From the NCBI RefSeq assembly GCF_014358015.1, contig NZ_JACONV010000001.1, forward strand, positions 434,001 to 498,000: a stretch of 64,000 nucleotides of DNA, given 5' to 3'. Under the pieces are notes generated by a model. It searched no databases and had not been told where the DNA came from. It saw only the letters and a list, made by a program, of their open reading frames with translations. This stretch comes from Pseudomonas triticifolii (GTDB taxonomy: Bacteria; Pseudomonadota; Gammaproteobacteria; Pseudomonadales; Pseudomonadaceae). Positions 44,044-54,856 of the stretch are shown here, piece by piece (within the stretch, counting starts at the first letter, position 1; each line of letters begins with the position of its first letter). The position numbers and the translations under genes are program-made.

Positions 44044-47000
44044 TTACTGGAAATCCCGGCTGCGCACATCCAGCCCGGTCAGCAACGGCGTCAGGTCATA
44101 CAACCGCTGGGCGATCAGATGCCTGACTCCACTCTTGGACTCCAGACGCCCGAACACTTGCAGCAGCTGTGAACCGACCAGCACTTTACGCTGACGCTCG
44201 GCCAGGTCGCGCCAGACAACGACATTGACCATCCCGAATTCGTCTTCCAGGGTCACGAAGGTCACGCCGCTGGCGGTGCCGGGGCGCTGCCGGCCGATGA
44301 CCAGTCCTGCCACGCTGAGGGTTCGGTCATTCTCCAGGGTGAGCAGATCCTGCGAACTGCGAAAGCGCTTGGCGGCCAGTTGGCGACGCAGCAAGGCCAG
44401 CGGGTGCGGCCCCAACGTGGTGCCCAACGTGGCGTAGTCGGCGACCAGATCCTCGGCCACGGTGGGCAGCGGCAGCGTGACCTGATGTTCTTCACTGGGC
44501 AGATCATCAAACAAGGGCCGCTGGGCTTCTACACCGGCGACTTCCCAGCGTGCCCGATGCCGATGGCCGATCAGGCCACGCAATGCACCGGAATCGGCCA
44601 GAGACTCAGCAGCACGGTGGTCCAGCCCGGCGCGAACCGTCAGGTCAGTGGCATCGACGAACGCACGAGTCGCTCTGGCGCTTTCGATACGCAGCGCATC
44701 GTCTTCCCGAAAGCCGCGCACCATGCGCATCCCCAGACGAATCGCCAGATTGCGCCTGTAGTCGGGATGTTCGATGGGTTCCAGTGAGCAATCCCAGTCG
44801 CTGTAACGCACATCCACCGGGCGGATTTCAATGTGATGGCGGCGTGCGTCCTGCAACAGTTGATCCGGGCTGTAAAAACCCATGGGCCAACTGTTGATCA
44901 AGGCGCAGGTGAAGGCCGCCGGCTCATGGCACTTCAGCCAGCAGCTGGCGTAGGTCAGCAAGGCAAAGCTGGCGGCGTGGGATTCGGGGAAGCCGTAACT
45001 GCCGAAGCCCTTGATCTGCTCGAAAATGCGATCAGCGAAGGCCTGCTCGTAACCGTTCTTCAACATGCCTTTGGTCAGGCGCTCGCGATGCGGCTCAAGC
45101 CCGCCGTGGCGTTTCCAGGCCGCCATGGAACGACGCAACTGATCGGCCTCGCCGGGCGTGTAGTCGGCAGCGATGATCGCCACTTCCATAACCTGTTCCT
45201 GAAACAACGGTACGCCGAGGGTGCGTTTGAACACTTTTTCAAGCGCTGGCGGATAGGTAATCGCCTCTTCCTTGTTACGCCTGCGCAAATACGGGTGAAC
45301 CATATCGCCCTGAATCGGCCCCGGCCGGACGATGGCCACCTCGATCACCAGATCGTAAAACTTCTCGGGCCTGAGGCGCGGCAGCATGGCCATCTGTGCC
45401 CGCGACTCGATCTGGAACACGCCGATGGTGTCGGCGCGACTGATCATGTCGTAGGTCGGGCGATCATCGGCCTTTATGTTCGCCAACGTCCACTGCTTGC
45501 CGCGATGCAAGTGCACCAGATCGAAGGTCCTGCGCAGCGCGCTGAGCATGCCCAGGGCCAGGATATCGACCTTCAACAGGCCGACCAGATCAAGGTCGTC
45601 CTTGTCCCATTGAATAATGGTGCGGTCGGCCATGGCCGCGTTCTCGACAGGTACCAATGTGTCCAGGGGATGCTCGGAAATCACGAAACCGCCTGGATGC
45701 TGCGAGAGGTGCCGAGGAAAGCCGATCAATTCGTCCGTCAGGGCCAGCACTCGTTTGAGCATCGGCGCTTCGGGGTCGAGGCCGTATTCGCGCAGGCGCT
45801 CAGGAGAAGGCAGCGTATCGCTCCAGCGACTGAAGGCATCGGCCAGTGCATTGATTTGATCGGGCGGCAGGCCCAGCACCCTAGCCACGTCGCGCATCGC
45901 GCCTGAACCGTGATAAGTGCTGGCCACGGCGGTGAGCGCTGCCCTGCCCCGGCCATAACGCCGGAACACGTACTGAATGACTTCCTCGCGGCGGTCATGC
46001 TCGAAATCCACGTCGATGTCGGGCGGTTCGTTGCGCTCTTTGGAGATGAACCGTTCGAACAGCAGGTTACTCGTTTCCGGGTTCAGTTCGGTGATCCCCA
46101 ACGCATAACACACCACCGAATTGGCCGCAGATCCTCGCCCCTGGCAGAGAATATGCTGGCGGCGGGCAAAGTCGACGATGTCGTGAACCGTCAGGAAGTA
46201 GCTGTCGAACTTCATTTCCGCGATCAGCGCCAGCTCCTTCTCGACCTGCTCACGGGTAGAAGCGCGCAGGCCGTCAGGCCAGCGCTTGCGTACGCCACGC
46301 TCGGTCAGCTCGCGCAGCCAGGACGACGGGGCCTGGTCTTTGGGGACCAGTTCCTGGGGATATTCGTACTTCAAATCTTTCAGGTCGAACGAACAGCGCT
46401 GGGCAATACGTACCGACTCTGCCAGCAGCCAGTCAGGGTACAGCTCGGCAAGCGCGTCTTTGGTGCGCAAGTGACGCTCACCGTTGGCAAACAATCGATG
46501 TCCGGCCTCGGCGACGGTGGTGTGATGGCGGATCGCAGTCATGGTGTCCTGCAAGGCGCGTCGTCCACGGGCATGCATGTGCACGTCGCCGCAGGCCGCG
46601 ACCGGAATGCTCAAGGACTTCGCCAGCGCCAGCAGATCAGCAAGGCGCTGCTCGTCATCCGGCCCACGATGCAGTTCGACGCCTAGCCAGAGGCGCTCGG
46701 CGAAGCGGCCACACAGCCAGCGTCCTTGCTCCAGACAGGCTTGAGCGTCGCCATCGATGTCTGGCAGCCAGATGGCCAGCAAGCCGCTGGACGATACCTC
46801 GATGTCATCGCGCAGCAGCCGGTATTCGCCCTTTTTGGCGCGACGCCGAGCCACGGTGATGATTCGGCAAAGCGCCTGGTAACCGATCAGGTCTTCCACC
46901 AGCAGCACGACCTTGGGCCCCTTCTCAATCTGCATTTCGCTGCCGACGATCAGAGGCAAACCGCTGTCCTTCGAGGCCTGCCACGCCCGTACGATGCCGG

Positions 47001-47139
47001 CCAACGTGCATTCATCGGTGATCGCCAGCGCTGCGTAACCATGCCGTTCGGCCCGCTGAAACAGCTCCTGAGCGCTGGACGCGCCACGCTGGAAGCTGAA
47101 GTTCGACAGGCAATGCAGTTCTGCGTAATCGGTGTTCAC
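44044..47139 (-). CDS. dnaE2: Error-prone DNA polymerase DnaE2 (ImuC)
   Basis: About 1031 residues of a C-family polymerase that copies past damaged bases. It has an N-terminal PHP domain ([16 protein letters not shown]), a palm block with [14 protein letters not shown] and [13 protein letters not shown], fingers, helix-hairpin-helix, and a C-terminal OB fold with [16 protein letters not shown]. Lacking a dedicated proofreader, it is mutagenic. The GTG at 47139 overlaps the imuB stop as GTGA, which fixes the start; longer frames upstream lie inside imuB. It is the last gene of lexA2-imuA-imuB-dnaE2, so DNA damage would induce it through LexA2. Confidence 0.95.
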   Translation of the reverse strand: MNTDYAELHCLSNFSFQRGASSAQELFQRAERHGYAALAITDECTLAGIVRAWQASKDSGLPLIVGSEMQIEKGPKVVLLVEDLIGYQALCRIITVARRRAKKGEYRLLRDDIEVSSSGLLAIWLPDIDGDAQACLEQGRWLCGRFAERLWLGVELHRGPDDEQRLADLLALAKSLSIPVAACGDVHMHARGRRALQDTMTAIRHHTTVAEAGHRLFANGERHLRTKDALAELYPDWLLAESVRIAQRCSFDLKDLKYEYPQELVPKDQAPSSWLRELTERGVRKRWPDGLRASTREQVEKELALIAEMKFDSYFLTVHDIVDFARRQHILCQGRGSAANSVVCYALGITELNPETSNLLFERFISKERNEPPDIDVDFEHDRREEVIQYVFRRYGRGRAALTAVASTYHGSGAMRDVARVLGLPPDQINALADAFSRWSDTLPSPERLREYGLDPEAPMLKRVLALTDELIGFPRHLSQHPGGFVISEHPLDTLVPVENAAMADRTIIQWDKDDLDLVGLLKVDILALGMLSALRRTFDLVHLHRGKQWTLANIKADDRPTYDMISRADTIGVFQIESRAQMAMLPRLRPEKFYDLVIEVAIVRPGPIQGDMVHPYLRRRNKEEAITYPPALEKVFKRTLGVPLFQEQVMEVAIIAADYTPGEADQLRRSMAAWKRHGGLEPHRERLTKGMLKNGYEQAFADRIFEQIKGFGSYGFPESHAASFALLTYASCWLKCHEPAAFTCALINSWPMGFYSPDQLLQDARRHHIEIRPVDVRYSDWDCSLEPIEHPDYRRNLAIRLGMRMVRGFREDDALRIESARATRAFVDATDLTVRAGLDHRAAESLADSGALRGLIGHRHRARWEVAGVEAQRPLFDDLPSEEHQVTLPLPTVAEDLVADYATLGTTLGPHPLALLRRQLAAKRFRSSQDLLTLENDRTLSVAGLVIGRQRPGTASGVTFVTLEDEFGMVNVVVWRDLAERQRKVLVGSQLLQVFGRLESKSGVRHLIAQRLYDLTPLLTGLDVRSRDFQ

Positions 47140-48551
47140 GCGAACCAGCCGTGCAGCAGCAGCTCGCCATTCTCGCCCACAGTGCGATAGGCCCATGCGC
47201 GCTGGCCGCTCAGGGTTTCCACCCGATAGTAATCACGGCGCACATCACCGCCGTCCCACCAGCCCGACTCGATACGCTCAGGACCGGCCAGGATTCGGAC
47301 AGCCTGTGCGGGCAAAGTCTGCGGCTGATTCAACAGCCAGCCCGGACGGGCATGATCGCTTACGGTTGGCAGGGTCTTGCTTTCAGTCGCGGGTTGCCAG
47401 GCACATTCGGGGCGATGGTCGGCAAGTGCTCGCAGACCGTTGACCGACTCGTCACCCAGTCGCGCCCGCAGGCGTTCGCGCAGTTGCTCCCATGGCAAGG
47501 TCTGTTGCTCTCGTTCATCGAACAATGTCCGGTGCGTGGGAACAAAGTCCGGCAAGTCCCGAGCCAGCAAGCGAACCGCCCGGACCGGAGAAGCCACCAG
47601 CACCTGTTCCAGCCTGCCACGTGCCAGTTCGAACAGCATCGCAGCGTCACGTTCGGCACTGAGCAGGCCTACCTGAACGACGGTATCCGGTCCGTCGACA
47701 TGCTCCAGATGCAGGGCGAACCGCTGCACGCCACTGTCGCGCCCCGTCAGGAACATCGCCAGATCGGCGATCAGGCGCTTGAGCGGGAACAGCAAGGCCT
47801 GATGTGATTCGACGTCGAAATTCAGTTCGATGCGCAGGTCGAAAAAATCCGGCGGCAGATAGCATTCCAGGGCCACCGGCCGCTCGCCCAGCAATGTGTC
47901 GAGATGCTGCAGAACACTGACCGGAAAACGCCGCGCCAGCGTATCGCGCGGCAAGGCCAGCACCTGGCGGACATTGCGCAGGCCCATGCGGGTAAACGCC
48001 GTTGCCACTTCACGCCCAAGGCCGATACGGTCTACAGGCATCTGCTCAAGGGTGCGGCGCAGAGCGTGCGGGCAATCGATGCTCAGGCCATCGTGCATGT
48101 TGGCCAGCATGCGCGCAGCCACCGGGTTGGGCGCCACAACGATGCGATGACGAAAGCCAAGCCCGGTCAGTTCTTCGCGCAACCTCTTCTCGAACACCGG
48201 CCATGGTCCGAACAGTTTCAGGCTGGACTCGATTTCCATCAGCAGAACGCGTGGGTATTTGAGGCTGACGTTGGAGCTGAAGCCATAGGCCCAGGCTGCC
48301 AGCAATTGCTGCAAGCGTTCGGTTTCGGACGGATCATGGGCGACCATCGTAAAACCTGAAGCCAAGGCCTGCGCCGCACTGAGCGACTGCCCGGGTCGCA
48401 GCCCAAGGGTTCGCGCGGCCGGATTCACGGCCTGCAGCACCCGACGTTGTGCGCTGCCACTGATCAAGGCCAGCGGCTCATCCGGATCGGTATGGCGGCG
48501 CATGACGCCGTCGAGTGCCAGTTGCGGCAGCAAGACACAGGCCCACAGCAT
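47136..48551 (-). CDS. imuB: ImuB, inactive Y-family polymerase-like protein of the SOS mutasome
   Basis: 471 residues resembling the Y-family polymerase fold. N terminus [19 protein letters not shown]; helix-hairpin-helix [16 protein letters not shown]; palm-like and C-terminal domains follow. ImuB proteins lack the catalytic acidic residues and act as a hub linking the sliding clamp, ImuA and DnaE2. GAGG lies five bases before the ATG at 48551; longer frames upstream lie inside imuA. Its stop overlaps dnaE2. I did not identify a clamp-binding motif with confidence. Confidence 0.92.
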   Translation of the reverse strand: MLWACVLLPQLALDGVMRRHTDPDEPLALISGSAQRRVLQAVNPAARTLGLRPGQSLSAAQALASGFTMVAHDPSETERLQQLLAAWAYGFSSNVSLKYPRVLLMEIESSLKLFGPWPVFEKRLREELTGLGFRHRIVVAPNPVAARMLANMHDGLSIDCPHALRRTLEQMPVDRIGLGREVATAFTRMGLRNVRQVLALPRDTLARRFPVSVLQHLDTLLGERPVALECYLPPDFFDLRIELNFDVESHQALLFPLKRLIADLAMFLTGRDSGVQRFALHLEHVDGPDTVVQVGLLSAERDAAMLFELARGRLEQVLVASPVRAVRLLARDLPDFVPTHRTLFDEREQQTLPWEQLRERLRARLGDESVNGLRALADHRPECAWQPATESKTLPTVSDHARPGWLLNQPQTLPAQAVRILAGPERIESGWWDGGDVRRDYYRVETLSGQRAWAYRTVGENGELLLHGWFA

Positions 48552-48558
48552 AAGAACC

Positions 48559-49182
48559 TCAAGCGTCGGTCGGGAATGGAATCGGCAAGGCAGGAGCAGG
48601 CCCGCCACGGCATTTGAGCACCCGCAATTGTGCGGGACGGGTATCGACAGCAATGCGCAGTGCAGCGGGCGACGGATTGGCAGCGGCCTGCTGAGGCCGA
48701 CAGGCGAAGGCCAGGGTCTGTCCGGTTTCGGCAGCCACCTGCAGGCGACGCAACGCACGGTCATCGACCATGCCGGGCCAGCACACCACAGCGCCACAAC
48801 TGCCGGAGCGCAGGCATTGCTCGGCGGCCCACAAGGCGTCCTTGCCGCCGGCATTGATCAAGGTCATTTGTCGCAGATCGACCCCGGCAGCCAGCCAGGC
48901 CTGCGGGTACGGCAGATACGGCGGCGCGACCAGTACGATGCGCTCACCGATGCCGGACAGCCGCGCCAGGCTGGGCCATAGCAGGCGCAACTCACCACTG
49001 CCATTGGCGGGGATCAGGATTTCAGTCAGTGCGGCAGGCGGCCACCCGCCAGTGGGCAGGACGCTGTCGAGCAACGCATGGCCGCTGGGCTGCGGGCTGG
49101 CCTGCGGCGCTGACTGCTGACGCCCTTTCCAGACCCTGCGCTCATCCAGCAGGCTGTCCAGGCTGACGACGGCGCCCATCAT
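48559..49182 (-). CDS. imuA: ImuA, RecA-like accessory protein of the SOS mutasome
   Basis: 207 residues of a RecA/SulA-like fold. MMGAVVSLDSLLDERRVWKG and LPTGGWPPAALTEIL are characteristic of ImuA; no intact Walker A is visible (GSGELRLL in its place). It assists ImuB and DnaE2 in translesion synthesis; the related SulA proteins inhibit division. The ATG overlaps the lexA2 stop (ATGA), so it is coupled to the repressor gene, and imuB follows after seven bases. Confidence 0.92.
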   Translation of the reverse strand: MMGAVVSLDSLLDERRVWKGRQQSAPQASPQPSGHALLDSVLPTGGWPPAALTEILIPANGSGELRLLWPSLARLSGIGERIVLVAPPYLPYPQAWLAAGVDLRQMTLINAGGKDALWAAEQCLRSGSCGAVVCWPGMVDDRALRRLQVAAETGQTLAFACRPQQAAANPSPAALRIAVDTRPAQLRVLKCRGGPAPALPIPFPTDA

Positions 49183-49787
49183 TCGCGCCGGACCAGGCCG
49201 CAGAACACGCCTTCAATGGCGAAGTCCTGATCGGGTGTGACGAGAATAGGCTGGTAAGCCGGGTTGCGTGGCAACAACTGCAGCCCGTCGGCGCTGTGGC
49301 GCAGCCGCTTGATGGTGACTTCACCATCCAGACGGGCGACGACGATCTGACCGTCGCTGGCCAGCGGGTTGCGATGCACGCCGACCAGATCGCCATCGAG
49401 AATGCCGTCCTCAATCATGGAATCACCCTGCACCCTCAGCAGGTAATCCGGCACGCGGGTGAAGGTGCCACGATCCAGATGCAGGGTGGCGTGTACATCA
49501 AGGTCCGGCCCGATGGGCGCACCGGCAGCGACGCGACCCAGTACGGGGATTTCCAGCAGCTCTGGGCGCGAGCCGTTCTGCAAAAGACGAATACCGCGTG
49601 CCTGGTGGGGCACCACTTCGATCAGCCCGGCCTCGGTCAGGGCCACAATGTGTTTGCGCGCCACGCTGCGCGAGGCAAAACCGAAAGCCTCGGAGATTTC
49701 TGCCAGGCTCGGCGATTGCCCTTGCTGCGCGATGCGATCGCGGATGAAGGTCAGGATGGCGCTACGGCGGGGAGTTAATCTGCTCAT
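49179..49787 (-). CDS. lexA2: LexA2, repressor of the SOS mutagenesis cassette
   Basis: A 202-residue LexA-type repressor. The N-terminal winged helix-turn-helix covers about 1-65 (SLAEISEAFGFASRSVARKHI). The autocleavage Ala-Gly is at 88-89 (VAAGAP) and the catalytic dyad is Ser123 (GDSMIED) and Lys160 (VTIKRL). The start is taken as ATG at 49787; an in-frame ATG at 49796 lies inside the operator palindrome. RecA-stimulated self-cleavage would release the cassette. It is the first gene of lexA2-imuA-imuB-dnaE2 and probably autoregulates. Confidence 0.93.
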   Translation of the reverse strand: MSRLTPRRSAILTFIRDRIAQQGQSPSLAEISEAFGFASRSVARKHIVALTEAGLIEVVPHQARGIRLLQNGSRPELLEIPVLGRVAAGAPIGPDLDVHATLHLDRGTFTRVPDYLLRVQGDSMIEDGILDGDLVGVHRNPLASDGQIVVARLDGEVTIKRLRHSADGLQLLPRNPAYQPILVTPDQDFAIEGVFCGLVRRE

Positions 49788-49788
49788 G

Positions 49789-49804
49789 GAGTACATTTGT
49801 ACTC
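49789..49804 (-). promoter_or_regulatory. LexA2 operator (SOS box), perfect palindrome
   Basis: GAGTACATTTGTACTC: six-base arms GAGTAC/GTACTC around four bases, matching the GTAC-N4-GTAC/GTGC form bound by Pseudomonas and Xanthomonas LexA2 rather than the CTGT-N8-ACAG form of LexA1. It lies two bases upstream of the lexA2 ATG. Confidence 0.8.
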
Positions 49805-49824
49805 TTTTGCGTTTTTGCTGGCTA
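49796..49824 (-). promoter_or_regulatory. Candidate lexA2 promoter overlapping the operator
   Basis: On the minus strand, TAGCCA (49819-49824) and TACAAA (49796-49801) with a 17-base spacer resemble -35 and -10 elements. The -10 lies within the LexA2 palindrome, so repressor binding would occlude it. The spacing implies a very short or leaderless transcript. Confidence 0.4.
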
Positions 49825-49993
49825 GTGCGTTTTGTCGGATCAGAAGTCTCAACCCCGGATCGTCGTCAGGTGCCTAGGCGCCACGCCAGCGACTGTTTAG
49901 AAAATCCGAACAGTTAAATCAAAAACACCCGGTTTATTGCCCAAGATAAAGAGCAGAAACTGATCCGGTCTTTTATCTCAAGGAGCAATCACC

Positions 49994-50989
<996 letters not shown>

Positions 50990-51027
50990 CTGGATGGGTG
51001 CGATCGCCCTGATCAGACGTCTACAAA

Positions 51028-51069
51028 CCTGCTGAAGAAAAACGCATTGAATTTAATGTATTCAGCAGG
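51028..51069. terminator. Candidate bidirectional terminator hairpin
   Basis: CCTGCTGAA (51028-51036) pairs with TTCAGCAGG (51061-51069) and CATT/AATG pairs inside. It lies between the convergent aldo/keto reductase and histidine-phosphatase-like genes. A T-run is weak on both strands. Confidence 0.4.
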
Positions 51070-51083
51070 TAGCCGCCTTTGCC

Positions 51084-51770
51084 TCAGGTCGATTGCGGAC
51101 ACGCTTCGGTCCCGTTGTTGAGACCCTGCTTGTGATTCTGGTATTCCAGCGTGGCCTTGCCATCGACCCACTTCAAGGTCACGACCACCACCGAATCAAA
51201 ATCATCGCCCTCCCAGTCATTGACCAGTTTCACATCCTTACCGGACGCTTCCTTGGCCACCTTGTTGATCAGCTCAGGCAGATAACCATGGGACCAGGCG
51301 GTATAGATAATCGAGTTATGGTACTTGTCGTGCATCAACTCGTCGGCAAGGTCACTGGTGTCATTGGCACCGAAGTCGATGTTAATCGGTAGACCCAGCT
51401 TGATTGCACTCGGGCCAACCGTCATCAAAGGCCTAACGTAGCTGTAAGAAAGATCACCATCACCCTCTTCCACATGTCGGCTCGGATTGGCGGCGAAGAT
51501 GAAGTCAGCCTTGCCAAATTCCTTGGGCAGCAGTTCGGACAATTCGATGGCGCGGTTGAGCCCCTGACAGTTCAACTGGCCGAGCCCCATTGAAGGCTTT
51601 TCCGCATGACGCAGAAACACCAGCGTCTGGGTGCCGTTTTTCGGGTCGGCGTACACGCCTTTGCCCATGGAAAACAGCAGAACGGCTGACGCCATCAAAA
51701 TCGTAGGAAGAGAAATCCATGCGATGCGCCGCTTAAGTCGGCTGCTCGTAGACAGGTTGGGAATATTCAT
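51084..51770 (-). CDS. Histidine phosphatase-like membrane-anchored protein
   Basis: 228 residues with an N-terminal hydrophobic anchor or signal (RIAWISLPTILMASAVLLFSMG, about 15-36) and one RHG-type motif, FLRHAEKP, near residue 52. A second His (AWSHGY) lies near residue 160. The histidine phosphatase superfamily covers phosphatases and mutases acting through that phospho-His. The substrate here is unknown, and the protein is likely periplasmic. No start site stands out; the ATG at 51770 is used. Confidence 0.7.
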   Translation of the reverse strand: MNIPNLSTSSRLKRRIAWISLPTILMASAVLLFSMGKGVYADPKNGTQTLVFLRHAEKPSMGLGQLNCQGLNRAIELSELLPKEFGKADFIFAANPSRHVEEGDGDLSYSYVRPLMTVGPSAIKLGLPINIDFGANDTSDLADELMHDKYHNSIIYTAWSHGYLPELINKVAKEASGKDVKLVNDWEGDDFDSVVVVTLKWVDGKATLEYQNHKQGLNNGTEACPQST

Positions 51771-52269
51771 TATTTTCTGAGTCCGGTACGCGGTTTACGC
51801 GGTTAAGGGAGAAGTCAGCGTGTCGCTGCTGCGAATGCGCTTGCCTTAGCGGGTTCGCTACCCTTTTTTGTCCCTGCGGATCAGTCGAATGCGTGCCCCT
51901 TGATCACGGATAAAGATTAGTTCGGTAATGTTTCGGAATGAAGAATACGGACGATAGGAGTCCCAAAAAGCGTTTGTGTTGCATGAAGGCCGCAAAAAAC
52001 CTGAATGTTTCTCAGTAAAGCGGTCCGCCAATGGATGCTTTTGTCCCAGCTCACACTGTTGATTCTGCAACAGCTTCTCGACAGCACTGTACTCCTGAAA
52101 GCAGTGCCTGCGACTTCAAATCACGCCAAACCGCGCTCAACAGCCTCTCCGGGGCATCTGGCACAGAGCCTGCATATTCCCTTTTATGCGCTTACTGCCC
52201 ACTCAACCGCTGAATTGGAAATAAAAACCGCAGCGGTTGCTACCTCACTCTGATCCGGATCATCTACCC
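51771..52269. other. Long intergenic region upstream of the sulfonate-type ABC operon
   Basis: 499 bases without a convincing gene. Short ORFs on both strands show no family resemblance, no Shine-Dalgarno sequence and no Pseudomonas-like codon use. An 8-bp inverted repeat AACCGCTG (52205-52212) / CAGCGGTT (52231-52238) lies shortly before the binding-protein gene and may be an operator or attenuator. Confidence 0.5.
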
Positions 52270-53280
52270 ATGCCACTACCTCGCTTTGCGCTCCGCTTGC
52301 AGACATCCCGCGTGCTTGCAAAATGGTTGCTGACCAGCTTCACACTGGCCTTCACGCTGCAGACCGGCGCTCAGGCCGCTGAAGCCTTGCCCGCCGAAGT
52401 ACGCCTCGATTACGCCTATTACTCGCCTGTGAGCCTTGCGCTAAAGCATTTCGGCTGGCTGGAGCAGGCGCTTCCCCAATCGAAAGTGACCTGGGTATTG
52501 AGTCAAGGCAGCAACCGCTCTCTGGAATACCTCAACAGCGGTAGTGTCGACTTTGCCTCCTCGGCCAGTCTGTCGGCGGTATTGGCGCGGGCCAACGGTA
52601 GCCCGATCAAATCGGTATACGTCTACAGCCGGGCAGAATGGACAGCCTTTGTGGTGCGCAAGGATTCGTCGCTCCAGTCGGTTGCAGACCTGAAAGGCAA
52701 GAAGATCGCAGCAACCAAAGGCACTGACCCTTACCTGTTTACCTTGCGCGCCCTGCAACAGGCCGGCCTGAAAAAAGATGACGTTGAACTGCTTCATCTG
52801 CAGCACCCGGACGGTCGCATAGCGCTGGAAAAAGGTGATGTAGACGCGTGGGCTGGACTGGATCCGCACATGGCTGCCAGCCAGATTCAGGCAGGTTCGC
52901 GCCTGCTCTATCGCAATAAGGATTTCAACAGTTACGGCGTGCTCAGCGTCACCGAGTCGTATGCCAAGGAGCATCCGAACGCGATAAAAACCGTACTGAC
53001 GGCTTACGAAAAAGCGCGCGACTGGGCCGTGAAGAATCCTGAAGAACTCGCCAGCCTGCTGGCCAAGGAGTCCGGCCTGCCCCTGGAAGTGGCCAGGCTG
53101 CAACTGTCGCGCACAGACCTGAGCAACCCGCAACTGAGCACCAGGGATGTCGAGTCCTCCAAGGCAGCTGCGCCGATCCTGGTCTCAGAGGAACTGGTAC
53201 GCAAAGGCGTGAACGTCGAGCAGGTCGTCGATCAGTTGATTACCCCTGACTTCTCGGCCTCTGTGATCGCCCGGCCATGA
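52270..53280 (+). CDS. ABC transporter binding protein, aliphatic-sulfonate/sulfate-ester (SsuA/AtsR) type
   Basis: A 336-residue periplasmic binding protein with an N-terminal signal (WLLTSFTLAFTLQTGAQAAEA, cleavage around residue 36). SsuA/NMT1-like pattern: LDYAYYSPVSLALKHFGWLE, VLSQGSNRSLEYLNSGSVDFAS and LKGKKIAATKGTDPYLF. ATG at 52270. Permease and ATPase genes follow with four-base and few-base spacing, so the importer is complete. Family members bind sulfonates, sulfate esters, nitrate or taurine; sulfur-source uptake is most likely, but no desulfonation enzyme is adjacent. Confidence 0.88.
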   Translation: MPLPRFALRLQTSRVLAKWLLTSFTLAFTLQTGAQAAEALPAEVRLDYAYYSPVSLALKHFGWLEQALPQSKVTWVLSQGSNRSLEYLNSGSVDFASSASLSAVLARANGSPIKSVYVYSRAEWTAFVVRKDSSLQSVADLKGKKIAATKGTDPYLFTLRALQQAGLKKDDVELLHLQHPDGRIALEKGDVDAWAGLDPHMAASQIQAGSRLLYRNKDFNSYGVLSVTESYAKEHPNAIKTVLTAYEKARDWAVKNPEELASLLAKESGLPLEVARLQLSRTDLSNPQLSTRDVESSKAAAPILVSEELVRKGVNVEQVVDQLITPDFSASVIARP

Positions 53281-54122
53281 ATAGCGCACGCAAGACGCTC
53301 AACCGTGCGCAGCCTGCCCTGTCGACTACGTTGAAACGCGGTGTGTGGGATCGTTATAAGACTTCAACTAAAGGGTTGGTATTACCCGCACTGATCGTGG
53401 TGTTGCTCGAGTTCGTTGTGCGCATCGGCTGGCTGCCGTCCTATCAAATGCCGGCGCCCAGCGAGATCGTACTGACCCTCTGCGACCTGGCCGATGGCGC
53501 GTTGTGGAAACACATCAGCGCCAGCCTGCTGCGCGTGCTCAGTGGCTTTGCCATCGGTGCGAGCCTGGCGCTGGTGTTCGCCGCCTGGGTGGGGCTCAGC
53601 CGTGAGGCCGAGGCTTATCTGGAGCCGACCTTCGCCGGGCTGCGCTCGATTCCGAGCCTGGCCTGGGTACCGCTTTTGTTGCTGTGGCTGGGCATCGGCG
53701 AAACCTCCAAGATCGTGCTGATTGCCATCGGTGCCTTCTTCCCGGTCTACCTCAATGGTGTGGCGGCGATTCGCGGTATCGATCGCAAGCTGGTGGAAGT
53801 CGGTCAGATGTACGGGTTCAGCCGCTATCGTCTGACACGCCGGATTCTGCTGCCTGCCGCCCTGCCCGGCCTGTTCACCGGATTGCGCAGTGGAATGAGC
53901 CTGGCCTGGATGTTTCTGGTGGCTGCCGAGCTGATCGCTGCCACAAAAGGTCTGGGCTACCTGTTGAGTGATGGACGTGAAACCTCGCGCCCGGACATCG
54001 TTCTGGCGGCCATTGTCGTACTGGCGACCCTTGGCAAGTTGAGCGATGGCCTGTTGGCCGGGCTGGAAAAACGTTTTCTGAGCTGGCGCGATGCATTCAA
54101 TGGCCAGAGCCGGGAGGGTTGA
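53277..54122 (+). CDS. ABC transporter permease, SsuC/AtsB type
   Basis: A 281-residue BPD permease with about six membrane segments and the EAA-like loop GVAAIRGIDRKLVEVGQMYG, LTRRILLPAALPGLFTG. Its ATG overlaps the stop of the binding-protein gene (ATGA), and the ATPase gene follows, as in ssu/ats/tau operons. It would form the channel for the sulfonate- or sulfate-ester-type substrate. Confidence 0.9.
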   Translation: MNSARKTLNRAQPALSTTLKRGVWDRYKTSTKGLVLPALIVVLLEFVVRIGWLPSYQMPAPSEIVLTLCDLADGALWKHISASLLRVLSGFAIGASLALVFAAWVGLSREAEAYLEPTFAGLRSIPSLAWVPLLLLWLGIGETSKIVLIAIGAFFPVYLNGVAAIRGIDRKLVEVGQMYGFSRYRLTRRILLPAALPGLFTGLRSGMSLAWMFLVAAELIAATKGLGYLLSDGRETSRPDIVLAAIVVLATLGKLSDGLLAGLEKRFLSWRDAFNGQSREG

Positions 54123-54125
54123 TTG

Positions 54126-54839
54126 ATGACAGCGTCATTGATGGATATTCGCGTTGCACACAAGGCGTTTGCCGAGAGTACGGTCTTGCAGGGCATCGAC
54201 CTGTCATTGCGACCTGGAGAAATTGTCAGCCTGCTCGGCCCGAGCGGTTGCGGCAAAAGTACGTTGCTCAGGATTGCGGCAGGCCTTGAGCATGACTTCA
54301 AGGGCGAGGTCAGCAGGCCGCATGGCGAGGTGGCGTTTGTGTTTCAAGAGCCACGCCTAATGCCGTGGCTGAGCGTTGCGCACAACATCGGCTTGAGCGA
54401 CGACCAGCACTTTGATCGGCACTGGGTCGGGCAATTGATTGAAGAAGTGGGCCTGTCCGGCTTTGCCGACGCATTACCCAAGGCGCTGTCAGGCGGCATG
54501 GCGCAACGCGTGGCGATTGCTCGCGGTTTGTATTCGCATCCCAGTGTGCTGCTGCTGGATGAGCCGTTCAGCGCGGTGGACGCGTTCACACGCATGAAGC
54601 TGCAGGACCTGCTGCTGCAACTGGCTCGACACCACGCCATCACGCTGTTGCTGGTCACCCATGATGTCGATGAGGCGCTTTACCTGAGTGACCGAGTACT
54701 GGTCATGGGCACTCGTCCCGGCCGAATCGTTCATGAACTTTCGGTCGATTTACCCGCACCCCGAGACCGCCGCAACCCGCTGCTGGCCCGTCTAAAGGCC
54801 CAAGCGCTGACTGAATTGCAGCAGGCGCATCTGATTTAA
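54126..54839 (+). CDS. ABC transporter ATPase, SsuB/AtsC type
   Basis: A 237-residue ATPase: Walker A GPSGCGKSTLL, Q-loop FQEPRLMPWLS, signature LSGGMAQRVAIARG, Walker B VLLLDEPFSAVD and switch His THDVDEAL. ATG at 54126 is eight bases after GGAGG; a TTG three bases earlier is less likely. It completes the importer encoded by the preceding two genes. It ends 17 bases before the stop of a convergent gene for a polyamine-type binding protein. Confidence 0.93.
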   Translation: MTASLMDIRVAHKAFAESTVLQGIDLSLRPGEIVSLLGPSGCGKSTLLRIAAGLEHDFKGEVSRPHGEVAFVFQEPRLMPWLSVAHNIGLSDDQHFDRHWVGQLIEEVGLSGFADALPKALSGGMAQRVAIARGLYSHPSVLLLDEPFSAVDAFTRMKLQDLLLQLARHHAITLLLVTHDVDEALYLSDRVLVMGTRPGRIVHELSVDLPAPRDRRNPLLARLKAQALTELQQAHLI

Positions 54840-54856
54840 ACATTCAGCGGTCTGTA

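Noticed and set aside
43119..49182. Linking the DUF1989 gene to the SOS cassette
   Set aside because: It follows the dnaE2 end by 73 bases but has its own ribosome-binding site and an unrelated family; a shared transcript cannot be excluded, but no functional link is supported.
49797..49993. Possible second gene or RNA between lexA2 and the aldo/keto reductase
   Set aside because: Only promoter elements are seen; no open frame or structured RNA.
51858..52253. Short ORFs in the 51.8-52.3 kb gap
   Set aside because: No Shine-Dalgarno sequence, no family resemblance and no codon bias like the neighbours.
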